A DNA stretch of 64,000 nt. Origin: Hybos culiciformis (taxonomy: Eukaryota; Arthropoda; Insecta; Diptera; Hybotidae). Position numbers and translations under genes: made by a program. Shown here one piece after another: positions 25,318-39,685 of this stretch (its first letter is position 1; the number at the start of each line of letters is the position of its first letter). The notes under the pieces were generated by a model. It worked only from the letters and a program-made list of their open reading frames with translations. It was not told the origin of the DNA and made no database searches. The stretch covers positions 127,466,732 through 127,530,731 of the forward strand of contig OZ023273.1 in the NCBI GenBank assembly GCA_964007475.1, written 5' to 3'.

Positions 25318-28300
25318 TTTTCCAAACAGAAAATTTGTAACATTGAATTTTTATGGATTATAATCAAAACAATATTCGATTGATATTTTTTTTTTCGAGG
25401 TACAACCCCAGACCCAAACAAAAAACCAATTTATTAACTATGATACCACAGAATTGATCTTAAAATTACGTTTAATGTTAAATCAATACATAAATATTAT
25501 TTTCTTCCGTTTTCTTTAATTTAACCCTTAGCCTAAATTAAAAAATTTTCCTAATATTGTTTAAGGATGAAAAATAAAAAAAAAATTATAAAAACAATGA
25601 TGTAAAAATATATAATAATCATTAAAAATTTATCAGATCTTGTTGAATTTAATCGCATTACAAATATATAAAAAAAAAAAAATTAAAGGTATAACAATTT
25701 CTTATTTCAACATTAAAAAAAAAAAAATAAAAACAATTTTTTTATAAACATTTAGCTATAAAAGGTCATTAATGTTTATACCCAAAAAAAATTTGGTTTT
25801 GGGGTAGGTCTGAATTTTGTTTATATTTGCCCATTTTCCATATATATATTGATTTTATTTTTATTTCATATAACCTAAAAAAAAAAAAAAAAAAGTAAAT
25901 AAAAACAAATAAAAAAAAAAAAAATAAAAATTAAGCTTAAATTTCTACCTTTTTTTTTTTATTTTTTTCTATATCCAATTTGTGTAATTGATTTTGTAAA
26001 TTTGTAAATTTTATGAATTTTTTTTTTTTTTATTCTTGCAGAAAATACATAACCCTCTTCTTTTTTTCCCCATTTTTCCAATTTTAAATTTTGGAATCAT
26101 TTTTTTTTTTTGCGTTAGAAAAACATAAATGAAAAAAAAAAAAATAAATAAATGAAAAATAAAACCAACTAATAGGAACGAGAAAATATTTCAGAGAAAC
26201 CACTGATAAGTACTTTTTGGAATTAAAATAGTTTTTCTCAGTTTTATTGACACAAAAAAAAAAAAAAAAAATAAATAAAAGGAAAATAAAGTTGATTCCA
26301 GATGTCATTGACAAGTATGATTTTGGTTCTTTTTTTTTTTTTTTTTACCCAATAAATCAATAAGAGTTTATTTTTGCATTCACAAAATTTTTGTTTCATC
26401 TGTTGCAGACAATTAAATACAATTTAAAAAAAATTTCTAAAAATTTGAAAACATTATTAGAGGACAAAAAAAATAATGAAAATGCTATTTTCGAGGTGGC
26501 CGTACGTCGTCGTGTGAATTTTCTGGTATATACATACACATTTGTTAAATGAATGAAATTCAGTTAATTAGGTTTTTTTTTTTCCAATTGATGGTATTAT
26601 GGTTTTTGGTTTTTTAGTTCAAAATACTCAAAAATAGTGTACAATTTTTATTTAAAATTTTTTTATTTTTAAATTTATATAATTTAATTTTTAATGCAAA
26701 AATAAAGAAATTAAAAAAAATTAATAACTATAGTTTTTTATTACAACAGCAATTATAATCTAACATCTATGTCATCATGATACTTAAGTGACATTTAAAT
26801 GATTTGACATTATGTGTGTGTAGTATACATTGCACATAACATTTAATTACTAGCGCAACCTTAAAAAACTTAAGCATTCGTTTTGAACAATTAATTTGAG
26901 GAATTAATTTTATGTCTTAAATTTTAAATTATTTTAATATTTTATGTCTTTCTGTTTTAGAGACGAATATTTCTGAAACTGATGATTAATAATAAAAATT
27001 TCGTTTAATATTGAGATTGACGCTTTTAAAAAAATTTTATTTATAGATAGACCGTCAAGTATATAGACTTAGAATAAACATAATGTATAAAGTAAAAACC
27101 ACTTAATTTAATTTGAAAAATTTACTAAAAGCTCTGATTTTACTTTATCCACAAGCATGATTGCATTCAATTTAAAGACAAAATCCAACTGTAAGAACAT
27201 GATATCTCTTCATACAGAATATTAAATTGATCTGAAAAAACATCAAATTTTCTTTTTAATCTGGGTTTATTTTGTAATAATAAGAAGGACATTTCTTACA
27301 ATGTAAGCATTAACATAAACACTTTAATATAATTATAACATTTTACCACATTAAAATACATTTTATATTTTGTTTAAAGAAAAACTCACCTTATTAATTT
27401 AATGTTTACACTTTATTGTTCAAAAATAGGTAATTTGAAAAATGCTTTAATCAATTTTTTACCTGAAAAAAAAAAATAATAAAAAATTATATTATTATGT
27501 TTATATAAATATTAATGATATTTATTTATAAAATTAACATTTTAATTAACGTAATTGTGTATAGGGTGTACAATTGCACAACATTTATTTTATAGTCATT
27601 CAGTATTTATAAAAAATTTGGGTCAAACAATTAAATAAAATTATTCTTTTTAAATGTTAAATTAAGAATAAAAGTTAAATTCAAAGATAGTCACTATATA
27701 AATATTTTTTTGAAAAGATGATGGACTCGTTTCGATAGTCGATTTATGGAATGAATAAAGAACTGATACTTCTGTTTAGATAAGAATTGAACGGTATTCT
27801 TTATTTTTTCAGCATAACATGTTTTGGAGTACGAAATTATTTTTTGTATAATTATCTTTAAGTCGAATAATAATGTATATTTATATTATATCATTATCTT
27901 CTAATATTGTCTTCTTTCTATCTGTATATTATATAATTTTTAACAAACTTTACATGACCTCCTTTATTATTATAGTTATTTTACATATTAAAATATATAC
28001 AATTTTTTTTAATGTTATTTGAATTTTTAATATATTTGATACCATGGTGCGCCTATCGCCAATTAACTATGGCTTTTTACATTTTCACCGCAAAACTTAT
28101 GATAAAAAGGGGTTAAAATATATAAGTATAATAAAATAATAAAACATACATATACTAAAAATATACACCTATATACTAAAATATGAGTAAAATACACATT
28201 TATGGAAAGAAAAAACATTTTTTTTTTTGTGAAAATTAATTTGCATATATTATTCACAAAAATGTAGTAAGAAAAAAAAAATATATATATATAAAAAATA

Positions 28301-29822
28301 AAAATGAGGAATAAAATTATTAAATAATAGTAGTTGTGTAGTTAGTTGTTGAAGGAAAATTATACCTGGCGGACTAATTAGTAACATGAACAGAATTTAT
28401 TTCCATTAAAGTTTCATTTTTATTTAATTTTTCACTCATTTTTCCTTTAAAAACCGATGATTAATGTTAAAGTTTCAATTTTTTTTTTTTTTTGCTTTTT
28501 GTATTCAGGAGTGGAATGTTTTTCATGTAGTATAAAGATCTAAAAACGTAGATGTTGCTGTCTGTTAATTATTAGGAATATTTTTATTGGATAATTTTTA
28601 TGCCAGAAGAATTATTGGGACAAAAGTTTTAGCGGAAGTATGGACATATAGTTTTGTAGTAAAATATAAGTTTATGCTATTATAATATTTTTTTAATTTT
28701 AAACTGATTTGAAATTAAATATTATTTTAATTTAAAAATTGTTTTTTTTTTGTAATTTTAATTAGGAATCAAATTGCCAATCTTTGAATTGTATATTTCT
28801 TTTTCAATTATATAGTCGAAACCCTTAGAACGCAGTAATCAAATATAAAAATATAGCTGGATATATGAGACAGGCCTTACAAGACCATCATGTTGAAAAT
28901 ATATAAAGTACATATATACTTCCAAAAATTAATGATTTCTTGGAAGAAATCTAAAATAGGAAAAAAAATATTCGAAAATCAGTAAATAAATTAAGATTTT
29001 AATATGAACTTCTTTTATGCTAATTCCTGATTATTAACGAAACTTCGTAATTTCATAGTGTTAGAAATTTGAGAATATATTGAAATATTTTATAACCTAC
29101 AAAAGCTTTAAAAAAATTTTTTAAAACATATTTTGAATGGTTTGATAAATTAGTTATCAACAGACCCTAATCATTTTTCATTATATTTATATTTCCTTTT
29201 CATATAATTTTCGGGAAACTATATATGGTAACAATTTTCATACCTAAGTTAATATTAATTTCTTTTGCATACGAGAATAAAGAAAAATCTTTTCGTTTTT
29301 TTTCTTTTTTGCTAAATATACTATATATAAACTATGTATAGTGTGTACATACTATTTAAATTTGCGGTTATAATTAATTTAATTGAGATGTGGGGTTTGT
29401 TTTTATTACTTTTTTCATGGTTTTTCTTTTGCAACGTTGTGCTAGGTACTAAAATTCTTTTGACCGTTATAATTCATCACCAAGGAATATTATACAAATT
29501 ATTATATGTAGTTATTATAATGTATAACTTTTTTGTTTCTGTTATATATTATATAGGTAAAACATCAAAGAAAATTATTATAATTAGTTGGAAGTTGAAA
29601 TTAAGTCATGTTGTTATGGAAATGAAAGGGAAAATTTAAATAATAATAACCAAATTAATATCGCGTATTTAAGAGTTAACCAAAATAAATAAAAAAAGTT
29701 AAGAAAATACTGATTTTAATTATTTATACTTCGTTTGGTTTAATTTGGAATTTTATTTTTATATATATTATTGTGCCTATGATTATCGTTTTTTTTTTTT
29801 TGATGAACAACAACTGTCAATA
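25318..29822. other. A+T-rich stretch, no firm gene
   Basis: It contains dense poly-A/poly-T runs between 25560 and 26360 and one candidate small exon at 26409-26525 (separate entry). A small G+C-richer patch lies at 28042-28073. Frames at 28063-28257 minus and 29334-29639 plus are hydrophobic low-complexity translations. Confidence 0.5.
26409..26525 (+). other. Candidate 117-nt internal exon (unidentified)
   Basis: A pyrimidine-rich tract ends in CATCTGTTGCAG (26408) and a donor-like CTG|GTATAT follows at 26525/26526. The interval is 117 bases, exactly 39 codons, and one frame is open throughout. It begins TIKYNLKK, has a charged middle (LLEDKKNNENA), and ends FEVAVRRRVNFL. The last third has more balanced codons (GAG GTG GCC GTA CGT CGT CGT). 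The minus strand is also open in one frame across the same G+C-richer part, which weakens the call. I do not recognise the protein. Confidence 0.3.
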
Positions 29823-30372
29823 TTAAGAGCCCTCAATGTGAAAAATTGCAAAAAATTGGTCTTAGTTTGGCTTTGATTGTAGGGTTACTACAATCTAGAC
29901 TGAAGTGATTTTTTGATATGTTAGAGAGTGTATAACTGGCTCCAGGGTAGTTGAGGCGGATTTTTTATATTTTGAGTTTTTTGGCCCAAATGAGCCTTTA
30001 AAAAACTTGAACATATTTGCTTGGATTCTGAAGTAAAGGAAAAAGATAATAAAAAATCTCAAACGCAGAAATAAAGCTAAAATACCACTCTCCAGGGCTG
30101 GTGACGTGAAATTTTGAATTTCTTTAATTTCCTAAACAATTTTTAATTATTTTCATTTATTTCTAAGAATTTTTTAATTTTTTTGATAAATTACAGTTTC
30201 TGCACAGAAATAAAATTCAAATATAGTTTTGTGATTTTCTGGTAGAGGTATTTTTCGTACAATTTTTGTCGCATTTTTCACGGCCGTTTATTTTCTGTAA
30301 AATAAAACAAAAAAAAACTGCAAAAATAGAAAACAGAAATAGCAAACAGAATTTCACATGGAGGGCTCTTAA
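29823..30372. mobile_element. TTAA-flanked terminal-inverted-repeat element (542 bp)
   Basis: The element body is 29827-30368. Its ends are GAGCCCTCAATGTGAAA and the complement of GAGCCCTCCATGTGAAA, matching at 16 of 17 positions. TTAA lies directly outside both ends (29823-29826 and 30369-30372). TTAA target duplications are typical of piggyBac and Kolobok elements. The interior is non-coding, with an 8-bp stem hairpin GATTGTAG-GGTTA-CTACAATC at 29875-29895. It is therefore a non-autonomous derivative. Because TTAA is itself palindromic, it could be part of the inverted repeat rather than a duplication. Confidence 0.75.
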
Positions 30373-32178
30373 ATAATTTTAATTTAACCATTCGAAGGAA
30401 TAATATTGAATAGTTTTACCCAGAACAATTTTATTCATATTTTGTTTTTATTATTAATCAACTCTAGACCGCAGACATTTTGTAGCTTCAAAGAAGATTG
30501 TTTCAAGGATCCTAGATCATAAAAAGTTTTCCTACTCTTAAAATAGTGAATACTGTATAAAATTATGAATGTCATTTAAAATATTGAATCAACAGTGATG
30601 CAATTTAAGAAAGATTCTTCAAATCAGTGTTGCCATAAATTTTTAATCAGCTACACTTTCAAGGTAGCAATCAAGACATCATACAAAAAAAAATGCAGTA
30701 AAAAGATACATTTATCTATCTAATTCATTTTCAAGAAAATAATTTTTGAAATTTTAAGTTTTTTTTTTTTTTGCATCTAAAAAAATATTATTTTCCAACA
30801 TTAACTTTGTTCAAGAAGAAAAACGAAAAAAAAAAAATGTTTATCCTGATTTGAATAAAAAAATCTAAAGTGTTTACATCAAAAACTAGAAGTATGTTAT
30901 GTTAGAGAGCTTTAGTTTTTTTTTATTTTTACTTTTATTTTTATTTTATTTTACTTTTTTTAATTTTTTTTATTTTTTTTTTTTTATAATTTATAGTTAA
31001 GGCAAAGATAAAGTTTGTCTGTAAATTGTAGCTTTTTCATATATATATATAGTAAATTCATTAAATTTAAACATTTTGTTTGTATACACACAGAGTTGTA
31101 ATGAAAAGACTTTTAATCAGAAGAAAAACTAATTTGCTTGTTGTGTTTTTTTTTATATACATAACATATATGTAGTTTAAAAGCAATGAAAAATAGCTAT
31201 TCACTTTCTTTTAGAAAAATATGCATTCGCGTTGTTCCTCTTATTACTTTTATTCATTTTTGCTTTAAATTTTATTTTACAGAAATAATAAAGCTCAGAA
31301 AATTAATCACAAAAAATTTAATAATAAAAAACTCACAGTGAAAACTTTTCTCTATAAACTTAACATTGATGGGTATTTCAAAATAGTTAATAGTTAATAA
31401 AAAATAAAAAAAAAAAAAGAATAAGAAAATATAGGTAAGTGTTATGAGAGGCACTTATATCGAAATAATACTTATAGAGAATTATAATTTGTATAAATCT
31501 ATAGAAATTTTCAATTATATTTTAAAGAAGAGAAGAAGAGAAATTTTCAATTTGTGACAATTTTCTGATTAAAGAACATATTTTTTATTATAATTTGTAG
31601 AAGGGGATTAAATAAAAAGTAATTTGACGCATCAAATAGAGGAATGGTTAAGAAAATAATTCAACTGTCAAATTTAAATTCATTTTATATGAGGTTTATG
31701 TTTAAAACAAATTGATAGTTGATTCGTGAGCTTATATCATCAATAGAATATAAGTTGTAATTAAGCTTTCTTTTTTATAATGGTATAAGATTAATGTAAC
31801 TGACATTTAGCGTTCTTAGTCCTTGTACTTGCTTATATTATTATAAATGAAACTTTATTAAATTTTCGTTATATTTTATAAATTATTTCAAAAATAAAAT
31901 TAAGATTAATTTTACCTCAAATAACGATGGCTTTTTATTTTTTTTAAATTAGAAACCTTTTTTCTTTAAATATAAGTTTAAATTTTATTTTTTTTTTATT
32001 TTTAAGTTTTACGAATTTCTTGTTCTTGTTTTTAGTTTTTTTATTTTTTATTCCGTTTCTCTCTGAACTAAAAGTTTTCTATTATCACAATCTTATTGAA
32101 TTAAAGATAAACTTATAAACAAAAGAATAATAATGGGTGAATGAATAAAAGATAAGAGGTAATAGTAGCATATCTATG

Positions 32179-32179
<1 letters not shown>

Positions 32180-32212
<33 letters not shown>

Positions 32213-32237
32213 TACATATATATATATATATATATAT
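32180..32237. repeat. T30 followed by (TA)n microsatellite
   Basis: Thirty T residues (32180-32209) run directly into an interrupted (TA)n tract. Length variation between individuals and read errors are both likely here. Confidence 0.9.
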
Positions 32238-32841
32238 TTTATAATTAAAAAAGATATGCTTTAATAATAATAATAAAAAAAAAAAAAAACTTAATGTTTC
32301 ATAAATTATCCTTTAGTTATCTTATGCTTTGTTTTAAAGTGAAACAGAAGTTTTTTCAACCATTTTTCTCTCTATATAATATTATGATTTTTTTTTTTTT
32401 TATATTATTTTTAATTTTCTTGTTTTAATTCATTATAATTATGTGGGACAATTTAGTTTTTCAATAAAATGTATATTGTTGTATATTATAAATGTAGGTA
32501 TATAGTTAGCTTTAGTAGAACTAAAAAAAAAAAATACTCTACGTTATATATATATGTGAGAACTACCATTATTCGAATAAAATAATGTATAGAAAGAAAA
32601 AAAAAATGTTTTTCATTTTTAAGAGGGTGAAAAAAATAAAGAAGAATTATCTATGTTTTGTTTTGAATATTTGAAAAAGCATATACATATGTAAGATATA
32701 TAATGTATAATATTATATTATATATATACATTATAATAAAGAATATTAAAAACTTTTGAAATTCATCTATAAATGAGCAATCAAAAATGTTGATAAATAC
32801 ATAATAATGTTTTTTTTCTTCTTTGTTTATAGGAGACTATT

Positions 32842-32934
32842 AAGATATTAATAATAATGTTCTATATATATAAGATATTAATAATAACTATATATAAGAT
32901 ATTAATAACTATATAAAAGATATTAGTAACTTTG
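32842..32934. repeat. Tandem AAGATATTAATA repeat, four shrinking units
   Basis: Units start at 32842, 32872, 32896 and about 32917, with lengths of about 30, 24, 20 and 18 bases. Each has AAGATATTA(A/G)TA followed by an ACTATATA-like spacer that shortens from unit to unit. This suggests successive slippage events. Confidence 0.75.
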
Positions 32935-35900
32935 AAAGAAAAAATTATAAACAAAGAAAAAATTTATTTTAATAAATTTAAAATGTTTAACAAAAATAAA
33001 TATTATTGAATAAATTTTATGGGGAATTATTCTTGAAGTTGTTTGCCTGTGGTCAGTAATTAAAGAAACAAAAATAAGCGATTTTAAATTTCAGAAAATT
33101 GTCGAACGTCATTACTCATTAATTATCCAACGGATTGGAATCCCTAATCGGACTGGAATTTGATTCAATTTAGGTTTCTAATTATTTGAAGCTTTTTTTT
33201 TGTCTCCAACAGTGATCCCATTCGTAATATCTTTGAGCTTTTTTATTAAAACCAAAATCCTTAGATTATTTCGCTTTTAAAAACAATAAATTTTAGGTAT
33301 TTTTCAATTTCGCAAGAAAATAAAAAATACAATAAGACGAAAAAAATAAAATTTTCTCTCTAATCGAATCAAAAATTGTTTATATGAAAATTTATTATTC
33401 TATATGAAATTAGAATATTATAGTGGCGACAAAAATATTTATTTTATATGCTTAAAACATAAAAATCCTTATTACACTTCCAAGAAATTTTTCTCGGATT
33501 TCAGAATGTTAAGGCAAAAAAAAAAATGAAAAATAAAAAAGGATATTTTATATTCAGAACAGTGAATTTTGCTGTAAATCAAACTTGCCCAATTCTCCAA
33601 ATCCTAATGCCAAACTAAATATTCTAAAATATTCTAAGAACAAAAAATTTTAATGAATATTATTAAACAAAAATTGAAGAAAATAAAATAATTAATTGAT
33701 TTAATATTGCTGTCTGTGGCCACAAAAAAAAAAACAAAAACAAAAAGTTAAAGAAATAGAAAATTATAATTAATTAGTATTACTTTTTATTTGATTTTTG
33801 TACAAAAAAAAATATTGATAATATACCTAATATACAAAAAAATAAACAAATTGATGTAAAATAAAAAATAATTTTCCTTTTTGTTCAATAAAAATAATAA
33901 GGTACAATATTAATTGATTTCAAAATTTTGAAGTATAATGTTTCTTGTAAATAAAATTTTATTTCTAAATAAAACTTTCATAGAGTAGGTTGATCATCAT
34001 TTATTATTTTAATCCTGTTTTCTTGAAAACTTTGCATTATTTTTTTTTAATTATGATAATAATAATTTTTATGCACAAGATATATTAAGAAGTTTACTTA
34101 TATTTTAGACACAGAGATTTTATTAATTTAAATGGATGGAAATTATATGGATTTGATATTATCATAAACTTGTTTAAAAACATATAAACAATTGTAAATT
34201 TGCCGTTTACATTAGTTTATATGTAGAGTCTAACACTTATTTTTATCTATATCTTTGTCCCCCAACGAAATCCGAGTTAGATTGAGTAAGTTATTACCTT
34301 GGTCTAATGAATGAAACACATGGTATTAATAAATTGATAGATAAAAACCTTGACAAGGATTGAATATCATCATAATCCTGTCTTAAAGGTTAAAAATGTA
34401 ATTGATGTAATATCAAAAGCTTCGAAATTAGTCATTTCAAGCTTTTAACGGAAGCATTAAAAAGAATTAAATTCGAAATTATTGCAAATTCTTATTAAAA
34501 TCAAAATATTCCAAAATTTCAAGCTATGATATTATTAGATTTTTCATTAGGAAAAAAAATAGATATTATCAATAAACTTTCATAAAATAATAAAAAAAAT
34601 TTGAACAAACAAAATGGTCAGTCAGAAGTATAACAACCATAATGTCTGATAAAAAAAGTTCTTTTTTTTTTTCCTCATATCTAAAATGATGATTACGTTA
34701 ATTCCTACCTAGTATTATGTGATATTTTTAATACTGACCTAGCACTCCTTTATTTTTTAACTTTGCGATGACCTCAATTTTCATATTTTGAACCATTCTA
34801 AATGTAAATATATACATTTATTGGAAAAACTTTTTTTTATATAAACTTTTTTGTGCTTTCAAGGAAAAATATATGTATACAGTATATATAAAAAAAAAAA
34901 CAGGCTGTTTAAATTACATTCGTACATGTATTTGAAGAAAAAAAGGAAATAAATTCATACTGGCGCCAATCTGACGCGCCAAAAAGTTTAAACGTTATTA
35001 CATATATATAAATATAATTTTTTTTATAGCTAAAGATTTTCTTTTTATGTCATGAATGAAGAAAAAAAAAACTGAACTGAACTTTTAGAAAAAAAAAAAA
35101 AATACATGTATAAAATAAAAAGGAAGAATATTTTAATAAATGAAAAGCCTATTATTATTTTAAAGGATGAAGTAAAAATGATTAAATGAATCATTCTTTA
35201 ATCGTAAATTAATTTAATCCAATTACTTTTTAGGTTAATAAAAAATAAATCATGAGAAAACAATTTATTTATATTCTTCATTTAATATTATATATAAGAA
35301 TATTAAAATTAAAATTAAAATAATATTCTATTTAAATTAAGAATATTAAAGATCTTCTAGAATTTTAATATTTGTTTCTTAAATTTAATCTTAGACTAAA
35401 AAAGTGGTCTGGTTTAAGTATTAAGTTAAGTTTACTATTTCTAGTGTATAATAATCAAATGAAAAAAATTAGAATTATTTTGCTTTCATGAAAATTTTAT
35501 TCATTAGATTCAACAATATGATTAAAACTTAGTAGACTACAAGAAGACAGTATAAATACAAGTTATATTTATTCTGAACTTGTTTAAATAGATGTCATAA
35601 AGTTCTTTAATTTTTTCTAAATTCTAACTACTCTAATAATATATATATATGTATATTGTAACATTATTTTCAGAATTTTTATACTATTATTTTCAAAAGA
35701 AATTAATGTTCGAATTAATTAATGTCATTTAACTTTCAAAATGTTATCTTCATTTCATTAATTTGAAAAATGAAAAATACTAATAATGTAATTTTCTTTT
35801 ATATTTAGTTTTCAAATGAAAAATTTTAGTTTTAAAATTCTTTTAAAATATGTAATATAGGTATGTATGTAGATAAAAATCTTAAAACTTTTATTTCACT

Positions 35901-38900
35901 AACATTTAATTTATTTTTTTTCTTACTATGAGAAAAGTGAAAGGACATACTCGTAAATGTTGATAAATTTTCAAATAAAAACATCATAGAAATGCATAAA
36001 TTAGTTAATGAAATCAGCAGAAAAAGGGTTCTGTTTATTATCGGAAATGAAATATTTCCTGAAAAGAGAAATAGTTTTTTAATTTTTTTTTCTCTAGTTT
36101 TCTAATAATGAAATTATTTTGAATTCAAAATATTGCTTTAAGTTTAAATTGTAGAAAAATATTTAGTTAAATCCGAGGAAAAGTTAAATGCTATGATTGA
36201 TTGATTGTATTTGTATTTACTTTTAGAATACATTATTTTACATAATATTACATATTCGCAATGTTTAATAATACTATCAAAATTATTGATCTTCCAGAGT
36301 ACACATAAGCAATTTAATACATACATATACAGAAGAATAAGATTTATTAATTAACAACATAATAAAAAATACTTATAAATTCCTTAACTTTTGGATAAAA
36401 CTTCAGAAACTTATTTGTACTCGTCTTACATTTATAAAGTTTTTTAATCACAAGAAACAATCCTTTATTAAATTTATAATATTATAACTATAAGATTAGG
36501 AACATACCGAAAACATTTTTCAAAGCTTTTGCTCAGGATATATACGTTGTCTCAGCGTAGCTTAACAAAGAACGCAGTTTATTTAACAAAATAGCAAGGT
36601 GCAAAAATCATCAGTAATATTATTTGCTCTGTCTGACTGTCCTATTTTTGAATCCCTTGTACAAGTCTATACCACACACTGGGAACTGGGTACAACATCA
36701 ATTAAATTTGTTTTTTAAATGCTGTTCTTTCAATGTGATTTAGGAGGTTTCCTTTCTTTGTTTTTTTTTTTCGATAAAAAGATTTGAAAAGTTGATCTTA
36801 ATATTAAATGAACTAAATGTTTAAGTAAAAAAAACAAAATAAGTTTTAAAAAATTATATTTCTGTAAGGAAAAAAAAAAAGAAGCTGTTATTGTGGAAAT
36901 TTTCGCAGACCCAGATTCATATATATATTTTTATGTACATAATATGTGATGAATCCAGTATAAACGCAAGAGTGAAAAATTAAAACTTTATAAATATTGA
37001 AAAAAAAAACAAGAAAAATAAAACGAATATAAGTAGCAACAAGAAAGGAAACAAAATAAATTATGAAGGTGCCTCTATTGCATTATAGTTGTTCATAAAA
37101 ATTTTCTTTCCACAAAAGCAGGTATATATATAAATTTATGAAACAAAAATTTAACGTGTATCATACAAGTTTTCATTTAATCACTCTAAAATTAGTTCTA
37201 TATATATGATTCGTTTTAAAAGTAGTCCTTTACAACGGCTTAGAATCCCGGCAAAACTGAAAATGAGTCAAAATTATGTATATTTTTTTATACACATATA
37301 ATTTTAAATATCAGATTCGGACTAGGTTTAAATACATGCAATTGATTAAGAAAGTTTACTATACTTGCAAAATATTCCGTTTAATAAAACTATTTGCAAT
37401 TGCTTCACGTTTGTGATAGTTCTGTGAGGTTTTTATAATATTGAACATAAATGGCCAAAGACTGAATTTATTTTTATATTTAAATTTTTTTTTGGTAAGT
37501 TTCTATTCCTAACGCAAAAAATGTTTGTATAAAATAGTGTATAATACTTTAAAAATATTCATAAGAGGCCTTCAAATAGAGATATCCGATTCAGAGTGTT
37601 GTGTTCTAAGTGTCAAACAACTCTTTAAAATCGAAATGTGACGCTAATTTCTTTTTCTTTAAATATTGTATTGTTTTGAAAACCATTTGTATTAAAATTT
37701 AAAGTTCTAAATTTGTTTTTATTTTTTATTTTTTTTAAGAGTGTAAATAAACATGGTGTACAAATCCACAAGGATTTAATTTCTTCTTATAATGTTTTAC
37801 TGTGTAAATAAAAAATACAGAATTTCAATATTATTATATGTACCACAGTATCATAGAGTGAAAAAAAAGCATATTATTTTTTTTTTTTTTATTTTATTTT
37901 ATTAAAGGTTAGGTATTAAATGACAGAAAAGAGAAAAGTTTTAAATTTCAATGCTATGGGTAAAAGAATGATCAAATATAATACATATATATTATTGTTT
38001 TAGTTGTTTTGAGGGCGACTGGCTCGAACTCATATAACAAAAAAAAAACTATGTTGTCCTAATAAAATAAAACAGTCTGAATATTATTTTTGTATCTGTT
38101 AAAAAATTTTGTACAAAAATAAACAAATTTTTATTTTTTTTTTTAATTATTTTAAAATTAATTTTTATAAAATTAAGATATCTGGCCATTCTGCATTTAT
38201 CCTTCATTAGGCTTGCCATCCATTTGGTAAATTTGTGGCTGACTGAATAAATATCAAAATATTCGAAATTGGGGAAATTGGCGAAAGACCATAAAAAATT
38301 AAAATTAATTTCAAGCTGGTGAACAATGTGGACTAGATATGTAAATAATTATTTTTACTTTTTTATTTACCAGATTTAAAAGAAGATGGTTATAAAAAAA
38401 TCTAATTTATGAATCCAATCTTTCTGGATGTTCTTAAATTTTAAAAGAAAAGAAATGTTTTTGAATAATTTCGGTAAAGTAATATTATTTTCAAGACAAT
38501 TACTAGACCTTAGATTTCTAGTTTGTATCACCAGAAATGTACCTAAGTAAAATATTCTCTTATATATTCATAATAATATTTAAACAAATTAATAATTTTA
38601 TTTTATTCTATGGTATTACAATAATATTTTCTTAAATTGTTAAAACAGAAGCATATAATCATATATAAAATCATAAATTTTAAACAAGCTATAAATGCAT
38701 AATAAATATATTTTTTAAGATATTTATATATTTCCTAAGAATATTTTACAAAAATTAAATTTATAAAATAAAAAAATATATATACGCATTATTTTAATAA
38801 AATTAAAGCTATTCCGGTTTAGCAAAAGGGTTCACGCAATAAATTTCTTCTATAAAAAAATAAAAAAATTATTGCAAGCTAATTTATGTTTTATTTTATA

Positions 38901-39129
38901 TATACACATATACACTTTTATATAAATTGAAGATTCTTGAAACGATGCAATGATACTACTAAATTTTATTTTGTGTCAAATTTCTTTTAAGGATAAGAAA
39001 TATACACACATTATATATATATATTTATATATAAAATGAAGAAAGAAAAAAACAAAAAAAAAAAAATAAAAAAATTCTCATAAATTTCATAGAAAATGTA
39101 GTTACGGATCGTTAAAATCTGCTCTAAGG

Positions 39130-39167
<38 letters not shown>

Positions 39168-39685
39168 TTTTATGCTGAAAAGGACCTGAAAAAGTTTCCA
39201 TTTCGTATACATATATTTTTATATATATATATATATATAAGAAAAAAACCATTAAATTTAATGAATTTGTCGCCAATGAAAAACTTAATATTCATTGACG
39301 TAGACAGAAATTTTTTTATTACCATTTCTTCGTACAAAGTGCAAATAGTTTTTTAAGTACTAAAATAAATAAAACCGGAAGAAAAAAAAAAAAGAAATAA
39401 AGTATAGAAAAAAAAAAAAAAAAAAAATCATTAAAACTTGCACTTTGAGAATTGACTAAAATATAATTATAATATTATTAAAATAAGAAGAATTTTGTAA
39501 TTGCAATTGGGTTTTAAAAAAACCTATTTTATTTTTTCTTTTCTTTTTTAAATTTAACCATATATTTTTTGTTATATAGTCGATGATTTTAGAATGTTCT
39601 AAACTAAATTGTCAGAACATATAAGTTTTCGGTATACCCAATACATTCAAAAACTCATATAAGTATTGCTAAATTCATATTAAGG

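Larger units (their letters stand above)
30373..39685. other. A+T-rich stretch, no gene seen
   Basis: It holds a 30-base T run followed by (TA)n at 32180-32237, the decaying tandem at 32842-32934, a (TA)14 run at 39135-39162, and a G+C-rich knot TGGCGCCAATCTGACGCGCC at 34961-34980. Moderately balanced patches at 36530-36700 and 38180-38250 gave no recognisable product. Open frames such as 31272-31454 minus and 36144-36326 minus are A+T-rich translations. Confidence 0.5.

Noticed and set aside
36640..36770. 41-codon plus segment around the patch CACACACTGGGAACTGGGTA
   Set aside because: It is open, but there is no acceptor, donor or start, and both strands are partly open. It is not distinguishable from chance.
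38018..38040. B-box-like GAGTTCGAGCC on the minus strand
   Set aside because: There is no A-box at the right distance and no foldable tRNA arms, so the similarity is probably chance.
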